From Bacteroidota bacterium (GTDB taxonomy: Bacteria > Bacteroidota > Bacteroidia > Bacteroidales > Prolixibacteraceae): 43,297 nucleotides of DNA. Each line of letters begins with the position of its first letter. Position 1 is the first letter of the stretch. This document shows, in pieces, positions 30,413 to 40,482 of the stretch. Below the pieces are notes generated by a model. That model did not search any database. It saw nothing but the letters and a program-made list of their open reading frames with translations, and was not told where the DNA came from. A program made the translations under genes and the position numbers. The stretch covers positions 1-43,297 of the forward strand of contig JAHEYU010000053.1 of NCBI GenBank assembly GCA_023251435.1. Reading direction: 5' to 3'.

Positions 30413-33400
30413 ATGAAACAGATATTTTTAATGCTGTTGCTAATTTTATCTTTTACAGCTCTTTATGCTCAGGAAAAGATCGTTTCGGGTAAAGTATCCG
30501 ATGAAAACAACGATCCGGTACCCGGGGCAAATGTAGTGGTAAAAGGTACAACCACCGGAACGATTACCGATGGGAACGGTAATTTTAGAATCCTGATTTC
30601 TTCAGGAATCAAAACAATCACCATTTCATTTATTGGTTATGAAACACAGGAAATTAACATCGCGAATAAAACCTCGGTGGATATTCAGTTGGTTCAGAGT
30701 TCGATCGGATTGCAGGAAGTGGTGGCGGTGGGTTATGGAACTCAAAAGAAAGCCACCGTAACCGGCGCAATTTCAACTGTAAGAGGGGCCGATCTGGTCA
30801 AATCACCGCTGCCTAACCTTTCGAGTGCAGTAGTTGGTCGTGTGCCCGGACTGTTGTCTGTTCAACGCAGTGGTCAGCCGGGTAATGACGAAACGACTCT
30901 TCGTATTCGTGGTATTGGTACACTCGATAATGGAAATGCGGGTCCGTTGGTTTTGGTCGATGGTGTTGAACGTCCTTTCTCGCAGATTGAGCCAAACGAC
31001 ATTGAGTCGATTTCTGTACTAAAAGATGCTTCTTCCACTGCTGTTTATGGTATCCGTGGAGCCAATGGGGTAATTATTATTACTACTATAAAAGGTAAGG
31101 AAGGTCCTGCAAAAGTAAGCTACAACGGTAATTTTTCGCTTCAGGTTCCCACGCGCTTGCCTAAGTTCCTTGATGGTTACGATTTCTCCAGACTTCAGGT
31201 GGAAGCTCAGTTGAACGATAATCCGATAGCTACTCCAATGTTTACCGCTGCCGAATTGGACATATTTAAGGATGGAAGCGACCGCCTGTTTTATCCCAGT
31301 ACCGACTGGTTCGATTTAATGATGAAAGATTATGCCCCGCAAAACCAGCACAATGTGAATATTTCAGGTGGTACTTCGGTGGCAAAATATTACGTGTCGT
31401 TGAGTTATTTGAATCAGGAAGGTTTATGGAAGGAGTTCAATAAAAATTTCAGTAACAATGATCATTTCGACCGGTATAATTTCCGTTCCAATCTTGACCT
31501 TGATATTTCGAAAACGACCAAGGCTACCATTTCGGTTGGTGGTTATTCTTCTACAAGAAGTACATCAAATGGAAATATTTTTGTAGGAATGCTCGAAGGA
31601 GCAACCAACGGTACTCCTGGTGTGTGGGAAGGAAAGGTAATTACCCTGGCGCGGGCCAACGGCCGAAATGCGGTGACAAATGCCAGGGGTGGATTTAACC
31701 GCTATGTGGTCAATTCAATGAACCTGAATTTGGGGCTGAATCAGAATTTAGATATGATTACAAAAGGGTTGGCTGCCAGGGTGAAAGCATCGTATGACAG
31801 TGATTACGGTCAGACCCGGGCGTTTTCACAATCTTCGTCAGTTTATGCCGCTGAACGCATTGATATTAATGGCGATGGGGTTTTGGATCCCATTTTAAGA
31901 AAATCGGGCGAAGATGGGGTGTTGAATGATCCGTCAGAAAGCTTTTCAAGGGCCAAGAAAATATACATGGAAGCTGCCATCGAATACAACAGGGCTTTCA
32001 ACGATCACAATGTGGGCGCTTTATTGCTTTACAGTCAGAAAAAACAGTGGTATCTTAATCCAAGCAACTATTCTTATATAGGGATTCCTTTGGGTTATCA
32101 GGATTTGGTTACCCGTCTTACCTACAATTACAGACAGAAATACATGCTCGAATTTAATATGGGCAGAAATGGATCTGAAAACTTCCCTGTTAACAATCGG
32201 TTTGGTTGGTTTCCTGCAATTTCAACCGGTTGGGTGGTTACCAGTGAACCATTTGTAAAAGCATTGATCGGTGAGAATATTTTGTCATACATGAAGCTGC
32301 GCGCTTCTTATGGTGTTGTGGGTAACGATAAAATGGGATCGGCTCGTTTTATGTATTATCCGGCAGAATACCTTAGTGGTGGTGGCGCTACTTTTGGTGA
32401 GGATGCGGTCAATAAAACCGGTTATTACGAAGGGAAAATGGGAAATCCGGATGTGACCTGGGAAAAATCTAATAAACAAAACTATGCAGTAGAGCTAAGG
32501 TTCTTTGAAAGTAAATTATCTCTGAATGGCGATTATTTCTTTGAAGACCGCTCCAATATTCTTACGGCAAGGAGTACAACCCCAACCCATGTGGCCGCAG
32601 TACTTCAGGATGCCTACAACATAGGTAAAGTGGAGAACAAAGGTTACGAACTTGAATTGGGCTGGAACGACAATATTGGTAAAGTAAAATATTGGCTGAA
32701 AGGAAATTATTCGTTTGCCCGGAATAAAATTATTTTCAGGGACGAAGCGCTCAATGCTGCTTATCCTTACCTGAACCGCACGGGCCGAAGGGTTGGAGAA
32801 ATATTCGGCTACAAATTCCTTGGTTTTTTTAACAGCCAACAGGAAATTGACGAATGGCCCCAGCAATTTGCAAAAAATCAACGCCCCGGCGATGTTCGTT
32901 ATGCCGACATTAATGGCGATGGCATCGTGGATGAAAATGACCAGACTGCTATTGCCAATCCAACTTTTCCCGAAATCAATTATGGTTTTTCCGGAGGATT
33001 CTCCTGGAAAGGATTTGATGCAAGCGTATTGTTTCAGGGAGTAGGTAACTTTAGTATGCCCGTTGGAAGCGAGATGTTGCTGCCATTTAGTGCTTATGGT
33101 TCGGCCATGGATTACATTCAGGATCGTTGGTATGCCGGAAGCCCCGACAACAATGTCAACGCTAAAATTCCCCGCTTAACCCTTAATTATGCCGACATGA
33201 GTAACTATTTCAACTCCTCTTTATGGATAAAAGATGCTTCATATCTAAGATTGAGAAACCTTGAATTCGGATATAAATTTCAGAATACAGTTCTTAAGCG
33301 AATTGGTGTCAGTTCGGTGCGTCTGTTCTTAAGCGGACAAAACCTTTTTACCTGGGATAAACTCAAATTTCTTGATCCGGAGTCAGAGGCATCCAGATCG

Positions 33401-33454
33401 ATGAAATATCCTCAGCTAAAGGTGTATAACGTGGGTGGAAGCATTCAGTTTTAA
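30413..33454 (+). CDS. SusC/RagA-family TonB-linked outer-membrane transporter (second copy)
   Basis: This 1,013-residue protein opens operon B. The signal peptide (MKQIFLMLLLILSFTALYAQ) and the regulatory-like domain (VSGKVSDENNDPVPGANVVV) closely parallel the first SusC. The plug follows with LQEVVAVGYGTQKKATVTGA, LRIRGIGTLDNGNAGPLVLV and VLKDASSTAVYGIRGANGV. Two calcium-site-like loops, DINGDGVLD near residue 484 and DINGDGIVDENDQ near 832, lie in the barrel part. It differs enough from copy one in barrel length and loops to suggest another ligand or another size of fragment. Its SusD partner, 18 bases downstream, is frameshifted. The LacI operator array lies upstream. Confidence 0.95.
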   Translation: MKQIFLMLLLILSFTALYAQEKIVSGKVSDENNDPVPGANVVVKGTTTGTITDGNGNFRILISSGIKTITISFIGYETQEINIANKTSVDIQLVQSSIGLQEVVAVGYGTQKKATVTGAISTVRGADLVKSPLPNLSSAVVGRVPGLLSVQRSGQPGNDETTLRIRGIGTLDNGNAGPLVLVDGVERPFSQIEPNDIESISVLKDASSTAVYGIRGANGVIIITTIKGKEGPAKVSYNGNFSLQVPTRLPKFLDGYDFSRLQVEAQLNDNPIATPMFTAAELDIFKDGSDRLFYPSTDWFDLMMKDYAPQNQHNVNISGGTSVAKYYVSLSYLNQEGLWKEFNKNFSNNDHFDRYNFRSNLDLDISKTTKATISVGGYSSTRSTSNGNIFVGMLEGATNGTPGVWEGKVITLARANGRNAVTNARGGFNRYVVNSMNLNLGLNQNLDMITKGLAARVKASYDSDYGQTRAFSQSSSVYAAERIDINGDGVLDPILRKSGEDGVLNDPSESFSRAKKIYMEAAIEYNRAFNDHNVGALLLYSQKKQWYLNPSNYSYIGIPLGYQDLVTRLTYNYRQKYMLEFNMGRNGSENFPVNNRFGWFPAISTGWVVTSEPFVKALIGENILSYMKLRASYGVVGNDKMGSARFMYYPAEYLSGGGATFGEDAVNKTGYYEGKMGNPDVTWEKSNKQNYAVELRFFESKLSLNGDYFFEDRSNILTARSTTPTHVAAVLQDAYNIGKVENKGYELELGWNDNIGKVKYWLKGNYSFARNKIIFRDEALNAAYPYLNRTGRRVGEIFGYKFLGFFNSQQEIDEWPQQFAKNQRPGDVRYADINGDGIVDENDQTAIANPTFPEINYGFSGGFSWKGFDASVLFQGVGNFSMPVGSEMLLPFSAYGSAMDYIQDRWYAGSPDNNVNAKIPRLTLNYADMSNYFNSSLWIKDASYLRLRNLEFGYKFQNTVLKRIGVSSVRLFLSGQNLFTWDKLKFLDPESEASRSMKYPQLKVYNVGGSIQF

Positions 33455-33472
33455 AATCTAAATCGTACAAAA

Positions 33473-35238
33473 ATGAAGAAAAATATAGTTTTAATAACTG
33501 TTATCGTGATGACTCTTTTTCTGGGAGGATTAACATCATGCCAAGATTTTTTGGAAATGCCGGCACAGACTTCGTTCAATGTCGATTCAGTATTTTCTAA
33601 ATACCAGAATGCAGAACGCTTACTTTTCGATTTGTATCAATACCAAGGCAAGGCGTTGGCAACAGCACGCAATGGTAAGCTTAACAATTCTGCAGTGGCA
33701 AATATTACCGATGAAGCGATTTGTTTTACCGCTCAAAACGGTTATACGGCCAACCGTGTATATGCCGGAAGCGTAACATCTACCTGGTTTACAGTAAATG
33801 GAGGAAATGGGGAGGATATTTATGACAACCATTGGAAAACCATTCGTAAAGCACTTATCCTGAAAGAGAATATTGACCGTGTTCCCGATGCTGCAACCGA
33901 TGTAAAGGAGCGCATCAAAGCCGAGTGTACTGCAATTATTGCTCTCGAATATTTTGAAATGTTTATCCGTTACGGTGGTGTGCCTATTATCAGGAAACCA
34001 CTGAATGATGCTGCCGATTATGCCATAGTTCGTGCTCCTTTGGATTCGGTCTATAATCACATCATCAAATTGTGCGATCAGGTTATTGCCAATCCTAATT
34101 TCCCGGCAAGAGTGCCCGACGAAAAAGAATTCGGACGGTTAACCAAAGCCTTCGCCTACGGACTTAAAGCAAAACAATGCTTTATGCTGCCAGTCCATTG
34201 TTCAACACCGACAGGCCATACGCCGACTTCGGAAGCAACAACAACCTGATTTGCTTCATGAAATACGATAAAAACAGGTGGACACTGGCTGCCAGCGCCG
34301 CGAAAGAAGCCATAAACTATTGTCAGGCAAACGGATATGCACTGGTAAACAGTTTCGGTTCAGCCAAAAATTACAAAGTGGCCTGCGAAGACCGTCCTAA
34401 ATTCGGGAATACCGAAGTTATATTTGCCACACTTCAGGGAATAAACATTGATAAACTTTACTGGCTGGGTCGCGGTACCAATGTTGGGGGATATTCTCCA
34501 ACAGAACCAACCCAGAACCATGTGGAGAAATACCAGAATACCGATGGAACATCTGTTGATTGGAGTAAAACAATTACCACTCCGGCCAATGATCCGACTT
34601 TTCCGTATAAAAAACTTGATCCACGGTTCCATCAGTCGGTTGCCTACAATGGCTGTTTGTGGATTACCACACCACCAATTTACAATCTGGAAATTTACGA
34701 TGGCGTTGATGCCAGCGTTGCCAACGGGCGCAATGGCCCTATAGTAGCCAAAACCCAGTTTGCTTATTTTCCCCGGAAATTTCTGAACGGGTATGAAGGC
34801 CCGAGTGCCTGGACCCCCATCAGTATTTACATGCGACTGGCCGAAATGTATTTGATTCAGGCAGAAGCAATGAATGAAGCTACTGGACCGTCTGAAGAAA
34901 TTTTTGTACTTATTGATGCCATTAGGGAACGTTCAGGAATGCCAAAAGTTTCGCGATCACTCAATCAGACAGATCTTCGCAAGTTTATTGAAAATGAGCG
35001 CAGTGTAGAGTTATTTCTCGAAAACCACCGGTATTTTGATGTTAAACGCCTTAAAATTGGTGAAGTATTTATGGGGCCAATTTACGATGTTAAAGTAATC
35101 AAGCAAAAGAACGGCTCTTATACTTACACCAAATATAAATACCATGACAGGGCCTGGTTTAATCATTGGTATTTACATCCGTTCCCTTACAACGAGATAA
35201 ACAAAGGTTATGGATTGCTCCAAAACCCCGGATGGTAA
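33473..35238 (+). pseudogene. SusD/RagB-family lipoprotein (second copy), frameshifted
   Basis: Two overlapping frames together make one normal SusD of about 588 residues. The first (33473-34249) has the lipoprotein signal (LGGLTSC, cysteine 23) and the hallmark ALEYFEMFIRYGGVPIIRKP. It then loses sense after FAYGLKAKQ. The second (34177-35238) picks up with MLYAASPLFN and ends in FIENERSVELFLENHRYFDV and LHPFPYNEINKGYGLLQNPG, the normal SusD end. The switch is -1 near 34172, in GCAAAACAATG; one extra A there would read KAKTMLYAASPLFN. It is either a sequencing error in a short A-run or a true inactivating mutation. Spacing to both SusC neighbours is operon-like. Confidence 0.88.
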
Positions 35239-35261
35239 TTAAAACAGTAAAACTTAAAGAG

Positions 35262-38099
35262 ATGACGAAAATGAAAATAATAACAAAATATTCCCGCAAC
35301 TTGCTGTTTTTGATGGCGCTACTGTTTGTTGCGGCGTCTTCATCGGCACAAACTGATCTGCAAAATGAACCTAAAACAGATCAAAAAGACACCCTGATCA
35401 ATATTTCATCTGATATTCAGCATATTCCTTACGGAAAAATGACGAAGCGTAATGTCAGTTCCTCGATTAGTTCAATTTCAGGAAAAGACATTGAAAAGAA
35501 TACCGTTTTTTCACTTGGAAATACATTGTTTGGTAAAATTCCCGGATTAATTGTCGATCAAAACGGAGGTGAACCAGGTTCCGATAATCCGGGATTTAAT
35601 GTAAGGGGTACAGGTACTTTTGGCTGGTCGCATGCACCGCTGATTTTGGTAGATGGATTTGAACGTGACCTGAATTCGGTATCGGTGTACGATGTAGAAA
35701 GTATTTCTGTGTTGAAAGATGCTTCGGCCACCGCGCTGTATGGCATGAAAGGAGCCAACGGAGTAATCATGGTGACTACCAAACGCGGAGTGGTCGGTAA
35801 AAGCAGTTTGTCAGTCGATTTCACACAAGGTTTTCAATCGCCGATCAAACTTCCTGAATTTGTAAATTCAGCCCAATATGTAAAAATGTACAATCAGGCT
35901 TCGGTTAATGATGGACTTCCGGCACGTTATACAGCCGAAGATATTGCAGGCTATGAAAGTGGTGACCGCCTGTATTACCCTGATGTTGATTGGATGAAAG
36001 AAACCGTACGTGAGTTTTCTCCATCGACTTCGGTAAATGTAAGTTCGAGAGGTGGTAATAAAGTGGCTCAATATTACGTGTCGCTTGGTTACCTAAACAG
36101 TACCGGTATTTACAAGAATACCGATATGAACGATGGTTACAGCACCAACTCGAACCTCAACAGGATTAATTTTCGCTCAAATATTGATATTTCGCTGTTG
36201 CGTGATCTGACATTGAGGTTAAATCTTGGCGGTCAGATTAACGATGTCAATTCACCCCGGATGGCAACTTCCGACATCTGGACCCGTCTGTACGACTATC
36301 CAACCCATATCTTTCCGATTTATGCGAAAAATACGCTTTATGGAGGTACTTCTACTTTTCCTGATAATCCGATGGGATATATTAACAGCAGGGGATACCG
36401 CAACAATCACAACAGGTTTTTTCAGTCCGACCTCGATTTAAAATACGATCTGGGGCATTATATCAAAGGCTTGTCGGTTGGCGCCAGAGTTGGTTTCGAC
36501 AATCAATACAATGTAAACGATGCCTGGTCAAAAACATTTTCAGTTTTCCAGGTTACCAAAGATCCCGCAACCGGGAATCCGGTTTACAGTGCACCAATTG
36601 GGGCGAATACCAACCTGACTTATACAGCTCCATACGGCGATTCGCAAAACCGACGTTCAACGGTTGAAGCTTATTCGGAGTATAAAACGCAATTCAACGA
36701 AAAGAGCGGGCTGAATGTTCTGCTCATGTATTTACAAAGCAGTCAGGTCGTTGGAAAAGAGAATCCATATAAAAATCAGGCAGTTAACGGACGTATTCAG
36801 TACAGCTACGACAACCGGTTTTTTGCAGATGTATCGGCTTCATACAGTGGTTCCGAGGCTTTTGCTGAAGGAAACCGTTTCGGTTTTTTCCCGGCAGTCT
36901 CGGGTGCCTGGGTCATTTCAGAAGAAGGATTTCTGAAAGACAACTCTGTTTTGAATTACCTGAAGATGAGAGCTTCGGCTGGAATTGTAGGTACAAGCAG
37001 GGTAGAGAATCGTTTTGCATATCGCCAGTTATACGTGGGATCGGGAGGCTATAATTTTGGTAGCAGCAATGGTGGTGTCAGCGGAATTACTGAAAGCACT
37101 ATTTCTAATCCCGACCTCACTTACGAAAAGTCGTACCAGTATGAAATTGGTTTCGATGGTCGCTTATTTAATGAGCTAGACTTTTCGGTTGCTGCCTTTT
37201 TACAGGACCGTGCTGATATTCTTACCTCACAGTCAACCACGATTCCCTCTATTTTCGGCGGAGTTTTACCCAATGTGAATAAAGGAAAAGTCAGGAATCA
37301 GGGTATTGAAGCCTCATTGCTTTGGAATAAACAGTTCAACAATGCCGGTTTCTTTACCAAACTGAACATGAGTTATATAAAGGATAAGGTAATAGCAATG
37401 GAAGAAGAAGTTGTACCGGCAGGAAGTGAATACTATTACCGGACCGGTCAACCAGTCTATTATTCGTATGGCTTGGAAGCCATTAGATTTTTCGATTCAG
37501 CTGAAGATATTGCTGCCAGCCCGGTGCAGCAGTTTGGACCGGTACAACCCGGCGATTTGAAGTACAAAGACCGCAATAACGATGGCGTAATTAATAACTA
37601 CGATGTTGGACCGATTCGCAACGGATCAATTCCTACCATTGAAATTGGTTTTGAGCTTGGATTCAATGTCAGGAATTTCGATTTTCAGGCCATGTTTCAG
37701 GCACAACTCGACCGAAGTATCAACTTGGCTAGTTATCCCAATCTGTTCTACCCCTTGCGTTCGAACCAGAAGATTTCATCGTTTGTAACAGAACCCTGGT
37801 CGGTTGAAAATAAAGATGTTGCCCAATATCCGCGATTGTCAACGATGGACAATGCCAACAACTACCGCAATTCATCTTTCTGGTATCGCAATGGCGATTT
37901 CCTGAAATTGAGGTCGATTGAAGTGGGGTACACCATTCCTGAAGAATTGGTTAAGAAAATTAAGATTAGTCAAACCCGAATCTTCCTGCGAGGCATGAAT
38001 CTATTGACTCTTGACCATTTTAAATATTCAGATCCGGAGAACATAAGTGGCTATCCGGCCATGAAATCGTACAACATCGGATTGAAAGTACAATTCTAA
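35262..38099 (+). CDS. SusC/RagA-family transporter (third copy), lacking the N-terminal regulatory-like domain
   Basis: From the ATG at 35262 (or 35271) the protein has 945 residues. A signal peptide (SRNLLFLMALLFVAASSSAQ) leads to a short linker of about 40 residues and then directly to the plug (SSSISSISGKDIEKNTVFSL, FNVRGTGTFGWSHAPLILVD, VLKDASATALYGMKGANGV). The VxGxVxDxxxxPxxGxxVxxxG beta-sandwich present in the other two SusC proteins is missing. No EVVAVGYG-like TonB box is visible; the candidate contact region is IPYGKMTKRNVSSS. A loop DRNNDGVINNYD lies near residue 770. The barrel ends GLKVQF. It starts 23 bases after the second SusD. Confidence 0.93.
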   Translation: MTKMKIITKYSRNLLFLMALLFVAASSSAQTDLQNEPKTDQKDTLINISSDIQHIPYGKMTKRNVSSSISSISGKDIEKNTVFSLGNTLFGKIPGLIVDQNGGEPGSDNPGFNVRGTGTFGWSHAPLILVDGFERDLNSVSVYDVESISVLKDASATALYGMKGANGVIMVTTKRGVVGKSSLSVDFTQGFQSPIKLPEFVNSAQYVKMYNQASVNDGLPARYTAEDIAGYESGDRLYYPDVDWMKETVREFSPSTSVNVSSRGGNKVAQYYVSLGYLNSTGIYKNTDMNDGYSTNSNLNRINFRSNIDISLLRDLTLRLNLGGQINDVNSPRMATSDIWTRLYDYPTHIFPIYAKNTLYGGTSTFPDNPMGYINSRGYRNNHNRFFQSDLDLKYDLGHYIKGLSVGARVGFDNQYNVNDAWSKTFSVFQVTKDPATGNPVYSAPIGANTNLTYTAPYGDSQNRRSTVEAYSEYKTQFNEKSGLNVLLMYLQSSQVVGKENPYKNQAVNGRIQYSYDNRFFADVSASYSGSEAFAEGNRFGFFPAVSGAWVISEEGFLKDNSVLNYLKMRASAGIVGTSRVENRFAYRQLYVGSGGYNFGSSNGGVSGITESTISNPDLTYEKSYQYEIGFDGRLFNELDFSVAAFLQDRADILTSQSTTIPSIFGGVLPNVNKGKVRNQGIEASLLWNKQFNNAGFFTKLNMSYIKDKVIAMEEEVVPAGSEYYYRTGQPVYYSYGLEAIRFFDSAEDIAASPVQQFGPVQPGDLKYKDRNNDGVINNYDVGPIRNGSIPTIEIGFELGFNVRNFDFQAMFQAQLDRSINLASYPNLFYPLRSNQKISSFVTEPWSVENKDVAQYPRLSTMDNANNYRNSSFWYRNGDFLKLRSIEVGYTIPEELVKKIKISQTRIFLRGMNLLTLDHFKYSDPENISGYPAMKSYNIGLKVQF

Positions 38100-38117
38100 C
38101 CTCGAAAAATAAGACAG

Positions 38118-39842
38118 ATGAAAAATAAATATAAGTTGCTGATTATTGCACCGGTTATAGCCTTATTGAGTGCATGTAGCTTTCTTGAGCCGGAATCGCT
38201 TTCGCTTACAACAAGCAAAGATGTATTTTCGAACAATACCAATATCACCACGCTTCGCAATAATATGTTTTCCTTTTTGCCCGAGGGTTATGACAATATA
38301 GGAAACTCCTGGCTGGCCGCTGCTTCGGATGAAGCGGAGGATGTGGGTGAAACAGAAAGTATCCAGAATTTCAACACGGGTAACTGGAACATGTATTCGA
38401 ATCCCGATAATGTTTGGTCTAAAAATTACCAGGGCATACGTAAAACATTTGACTTTCAGCAGGGAACCGATACCATTACCTGGATTGAATACAAGCTTAC
38501 CGATCCGGTGACTTATGCGGCCAGAATAAAGAATCTTAAATACTGGAGAGCCGAAGCCAAATTTCTTCGGGCCTTCTTTTATTTCGAGTTGGTAAAAAGG
38601 TATGGAGGAGTTCCGATTGTTGACCGTAAACTGGATGTGGTAAGTGATTATGACTATATGGCCAACATAAAGAGAAACAGCTTTTCTGAATGTGTCGATT
38701 ATATGGTAACGCTTTGTGATTCTGCTGCTAAAATACTCCCGGTTAAACAGGCCGATGTAGCCAATACCAACTGGGGATATCCTACAAAGGGAGCCGCACA
38801 GGCCTTAAAAGCAAGAATATTGTTGTACGCTGCCAGCGATTTATTTAATCAGGCAGGCAATAAAAATCCGGTAATTGGCTACACCGACGATAAACGCACT
38901 GAACGTTGGGTAAGAGCAGCCTCAGCCAATAAAGCTGTTTTAGGTCTGATGGCAACCGTTCCTTACAGCTTTCAGACCACTTATCCGGCACTTTTCCTAC
39001 TAAAGACGGTACGCAGCAACGAGGTTATTTTCGAGCGCAGGTATCCGGCGAGCAATTCGTTCGAAACACTGAATTTTCCCATTGGTTATCAGTCGGGCAA
39101 AACCGGCACTTGTCCAACACAAAACCTGGTTGATGCCTACGAAATGAAAACAGGTATTCCGTTCGACTGGAATAATCCGGCTCATGCGGCCAATCCTTAT
39201 ACCGACCGTGACCCGCGATTGCTGATGACGATGATTGTGAATAATTCGATATGGAAAACTACCAATGTTCAGCTTTGGGAAGGTGGAGCCAACGGAAAAC
39301 CAATTTATCATGCTTCAAAGACTGGTTATTACCTGAAAAAATATGTGGATGAATCGCTGAATTTAACTACCGGCTTAACAAGCGCCAAACAATGGATTTA
39401 TTTCCGTTTGTCTGAAACTTACCTGAATTATGCCGAAGCAATGAATGAGGCATTTGGTCCTGCCGTTGCCGATTCCTTGAAAACTTCTGCCATTCAGGCA
39501 ATAAACAGTGTAAGAACAAGGCCAGGTGTTGCAATGCCAGCAATTCCGGCAACTGTTACCAAAGAAGAATTAAGGGCAAAAATCCGCAATGAGCGCCGTG
39601 TTGAACTCGCTTTTGAAGATCACCGGTATTGGGATGTTCGTCGTTGGATGATTGCTGAAAACACACTTGGTGCAACCATTCGTGGGGTAAACATTACCAA
39701 AAAAGAGGATGGAACTTTCAGGTATGTTCCATTTGATTTGGAAAAACGTGTGTTCAGTTCAAAAATGTACCTGTATCCAATTCCACAATCCGAAATTATA
39801 AAAGGTGGCGGAAATATGGAGCAGAATCCAGGTTGGAATTAA
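38118..39842 (+). CDS. SusD/RagB-family lipoprotein (third copy)
   Basis: This 574-residue lipoprotein has lipobox ALLSAC with cysteine 20. Hallmarks in order are YWRAEAKFLRAFFYFELVKR then YGGVPIVDRKLD, and GAAQALKARILLYAASDLFN. YFRLSETYLNYAEAMNEAFG and RNERRVELAFEDHRYWDVRR follow, and the end is YPIPQSEIIKGGGNMEQNPG. All standard SusD parts are intact. It starts 18 bases after the third SusC and should form the lid of that transporter. Confidence 0.96.
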   Translation: MKNKYKLLIIAPVIALLSACSFLEPESLSLTTSKDVFSNNTNITTLRNNMFSFLPEGYDNIGNSWLAAASDEAEDVGETESIQNFNTGNWNMYSNPDNVWSKNYQGIRKTFDFQQGTDTITWIEYKLTDPVTYAARIKNLKYWRAEAKFLRAFFYFELVKRYGGVPIVDRKLDVVSDYDYMANIKRNSFSECVDYMVTLCDSAAKILPVKQADVANTNWGYPTKGAAQALKARILLYAASDLFNQAGNKNPVIGYTDDKRTERWVRAASANKAVLGLMATVPYSFQTTYPALFLLKTVRSNEVIFERRYPASNSFETLNFPIGYQSGKTGTCPTQNLVDAYEMKTGIPFDWNNPAHAANPYTDRDPRLLMTMIVNNSIWKTTNVQLWEGGANGKPIYHASKTGYYLKKYVDESLNLTTGLTSAKQWIYFRLSETYLNYAEAMNEAFGPAVADSLKTSAIQAINSVRTRPGVAMPAIPATVTKEELRAKIRNERRVELAFEDHRYWDVRRWMIAENTLGATIRGVNITKKEDGTFRYVPFDLEKRVFSSKMYLYPIPQSEIIKGGGNMEQNPGWN

Positions 39843-39866
39843 TTATAGTATTAAAAATATATAAAA

Positions 39867-40460
39867 ATGAAAAAGCTAATCCTGTTTGGAAGTATCGTGT
39901 TTCTTGTCTCGTCATTGTTCAGTTCATGCGAACAGGCGATAGAGGATAACATTGGCAACTCATATATTCTCATCTCGAGAAGTAATCTGCTGGTAACTTT
40001 TACCGATCAGTTAATTGTAACCGGCACCGACACCGCCTATGCCAATTTAAAGGATACCACATTGTTAAGTGTAGGTGTTTATCAGAGTGGCTTAGCTTCA
40101 GATTATCCTGAAGTTAATCTGAAAGTAAAAGTTGACACGGAGTATCTTAATGCGCTCATTAAACAGGCGAATGATCCGTTGGTACCTGATGCTCAAAAGT
40201 CTGGTGCTGTTTTGGCCTATAAAAATGCGATGATTCTGCCGTCAAGCTACTACCAGTTAACTCCTGAAGTGAAAATTGAATCAGGAAAACAGGTTGGCAA
40301 TGTGAGGCTCGTCATAAGTAAAAGCAAATTCGCAAGGTTAAAATCTGCCAAAGTTTTTTTACCCATTGCCATCGAAACCAATTCTTTTTCCGGAGTTAAT
40401 GAGAAGCAGGCTATTTCAGTCGTACAGCTGAAAAACGCTTTTGTAATTAAGAAGTTGTAA
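39867..40460 (+). CDS. DUF1735-like (BT_3987-type N-terminal domain) surface lipoprotein
   Basis: This 197-residue lipoprotein has signal VSSLFSSC, cysteine 21. The body is an all-beta Ig-like domain with the DUF1735 pattern: VNLKVKVDTEYLNALIKQAN, then ILPSSYYQLTPEVKIESGK and NVRLVISKSKFARLKSAKVF. Such proteins sit beside SusCD pairs and often act as auxiliary glycan-binding proteins, usually with extra C-terminal modules. Here there is only the one domain, so it may be a minimal binding protein or a scaffold. It starts 24 bases after SusD in operon B. Confidence 0.75.
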   Translation: MKKLILFGSIVFLVSSLFSSCEQAIEDNIGNSYILISRSNLLVTFTDQLIVTGTDTAYANLKDTTLLSVGVYQSGLASDYPEVNLKVKVDTEYLNALIKQANDPLVPDAQKSGAVLAYKNAMILPSSYYQLTPEVKIESGKQVGNVRLVISKSKFARLKSAKVFLPIAIETNSFSGVNEKQAISVVQLKNAFVIKKL

Positions 40461-40482
40461 GATAATTATTGAAAAAATATAA

